A DNA stretch of 64,000 bases from Brassica napus (Eukaryota; Streptophyta; Magnoliopsida; Brassicales; Brassicaceae). Within the stretch, counting starts at the first letter, position 1; every line of letters begins with the position of its first letter. Made by a program: the position numbers and the translations under genes. The notes beneath the pieces are model-generated. The model saw only the letters and a program-made list of their open reading frames with translations, ran no database searches and was not told the DNA's origin. Shown one piece after another: positions 62,916-64,000 of the stretch. Location of the stretch: positions 124,001-188,000 of the forward strand of contig NC_063438.1 in the NCBI RefSeq assembly GCF_020379485.1. Reading direction: 5' to 3'.

Positions 62916-64000
62916 CGATTAAGAAATATTAGAAGCAACATGGCCCACAAAGAAAACTTGGGTTAATTGATGCTGAACCCAAGGTTTACATTGCGGTGTT
63001 TTCTAATGTCATATTTTCATGCTTTTTGTTCAACTTGTAATTTGATAATGTATTTATGCGTATTATGTGGTTGGAGAATGGAGAATACTACTAGAAACTA
63101 AACTGAAACTGAATGTTGTATCATTCCACTTTGGTGAATACTAATATTCGCACGAGCTTTCCTTACTTTTTTAAAATGGACCACTTTATAAGTGATCATC
63201 GAGATTCTGTCTATATATTCTTTTGGGTCTCATGTATAATAGCGGCAACAAGTGAACGATGTGGTTCTTACGTCTTACACGTCCTATACACAACTTCTGA
63301 TTATATTCTCTCCCAACTCCCAAGATCCCAAGTAGTTGGAGGCCAAAAAAAGTTGTTCCATATATCTTGTAAAGCCCCTTCTACTTTTCTTATTTCCCTT
63401 CGGCCTTTTGAACTCAAGAGAATCACATTTTCAGAAAATCTCAAAAGTCTATTTTGAAGGCTTTTACTCACTTTGGTTCGATAACTTTGAAGTATTCCTA
63501 ATCGTTCCATCGTGGTAACTTTAAGAAACTATACGGAAATAATGATGCTTTATAATAAGAAAACGAGAGATTCTCAAGAAAAGAAAACTAATGATTTCTT
63601 GTAGCGATCATGATATATTCACGTTGGACCGTGAAAGATCTTCTATTCTCTTACTCAAGTTGCTTTAGTCACATTTAGGCCATCATTGATATCTTAAGCA
63701 TTGCCCAATTTATCCTTCTCTCAACTTTTCAGGGTGGAAACTGAGTCTATGATAGCATATATTCAAAACAATTGGAATATATATGCTCCATATATTGGCA
63801 ATAACTATGAAAAAACACCCTCTAATAAATGTACGCTTTAGACCCTAATCCTATCTACCAATGAATCTGCGTTGTTAGATCAATGTGTGCTAATTAATAT
63901 GCCTATTTAATTAGTTAAATTACAATAACCAGAATACGAGTTCATGTGGTTAATTAGCAAGTCACTTATAATTTAACGTCGGATATTTTCCCTAGTAGTA
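62916..64000. other. Right-edge intergenic DNA
   Basis: AT-rich. A minus-strand frame at 63301-63510 and an overlapping plus-strand frame at 63113-63457 are open but resemble no family I know. Nothing else recognised. Confidence 0.4.

Overview
The window is plant nuclear DNA, almost certainly from a Brassicaceae species. Genes have GT-AG introns, and five recognisable protein genes and two gene relics follow the order of the end of Arabidopsis thaliana chromosome 2. From right to left they correspond, from memory of that locus, to a CC-type glutaredoxin (At2g47870/80, here broken), COL13 (At2g47890), NET3C (At2g47920), AGP26 (At2g47930), DEGP2 (At2g47940, here broken), TRAPPC13-like (At2g47960), SCC3 (At2g47980) and a DNase I-like protein (At2g48030). 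Several Arabidopsis neighbours are missing. This pattern of gene loss fits one fractionated copy of a triplicated (Brassiceae-type) genome; the species cannot be named from the sequence alone.

Layout. 1-1671: LINE endonuclease remnant and upstream DNA. 1672-3840 (+): four-exon endonuclease/exonuclease/phosphatase-fold gene. 3841-5010: intergenic DNA with a 5'-truncated LINE tail flanked by a 12-bp target-site duplication, an (AT)n run, a short telomere-like repeat and a possible SINE-like stub. 5013-46390: a giant tandem array of a ~348-bp AT-rich satellite, about 115 units, interrupted by a 100-N assembly gap. 47083-52413 (-): SCC3 cohesin subunit, 21 exons. 53100-55588 (-): TRAPPC13-like, 8 exons. 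55890-56510 (+): DEGP2 relic. 56778-57203 (+): AGP26. 57644-58300 (-): NET3C. 59115-60363 (-): COL13/BBX11. 62606-62915 (-): glutaredoxin pseudogene. The rest is AT-rich intergenic DNA.

The genes share no pathway; they are unrelated housekeeping and regulatory genes kept in ancestral order. The outstanding feature is the satellite. It fills two thirds of the window, sits between genes whose Arabidopsis counterparts are a few genes apart, alternates two monomer types (dimer ~695 bp), carries a further ~3.48-kb periodicity from recent block duplication in its right half, is more diverged at its edges, and is bounded on both sides by fragments of the same unit in inverted orientation. Roughly 22.6-31.7 kb is peppered with single-base deletions around the gap, which looks like unpolished consensus rather than biology.
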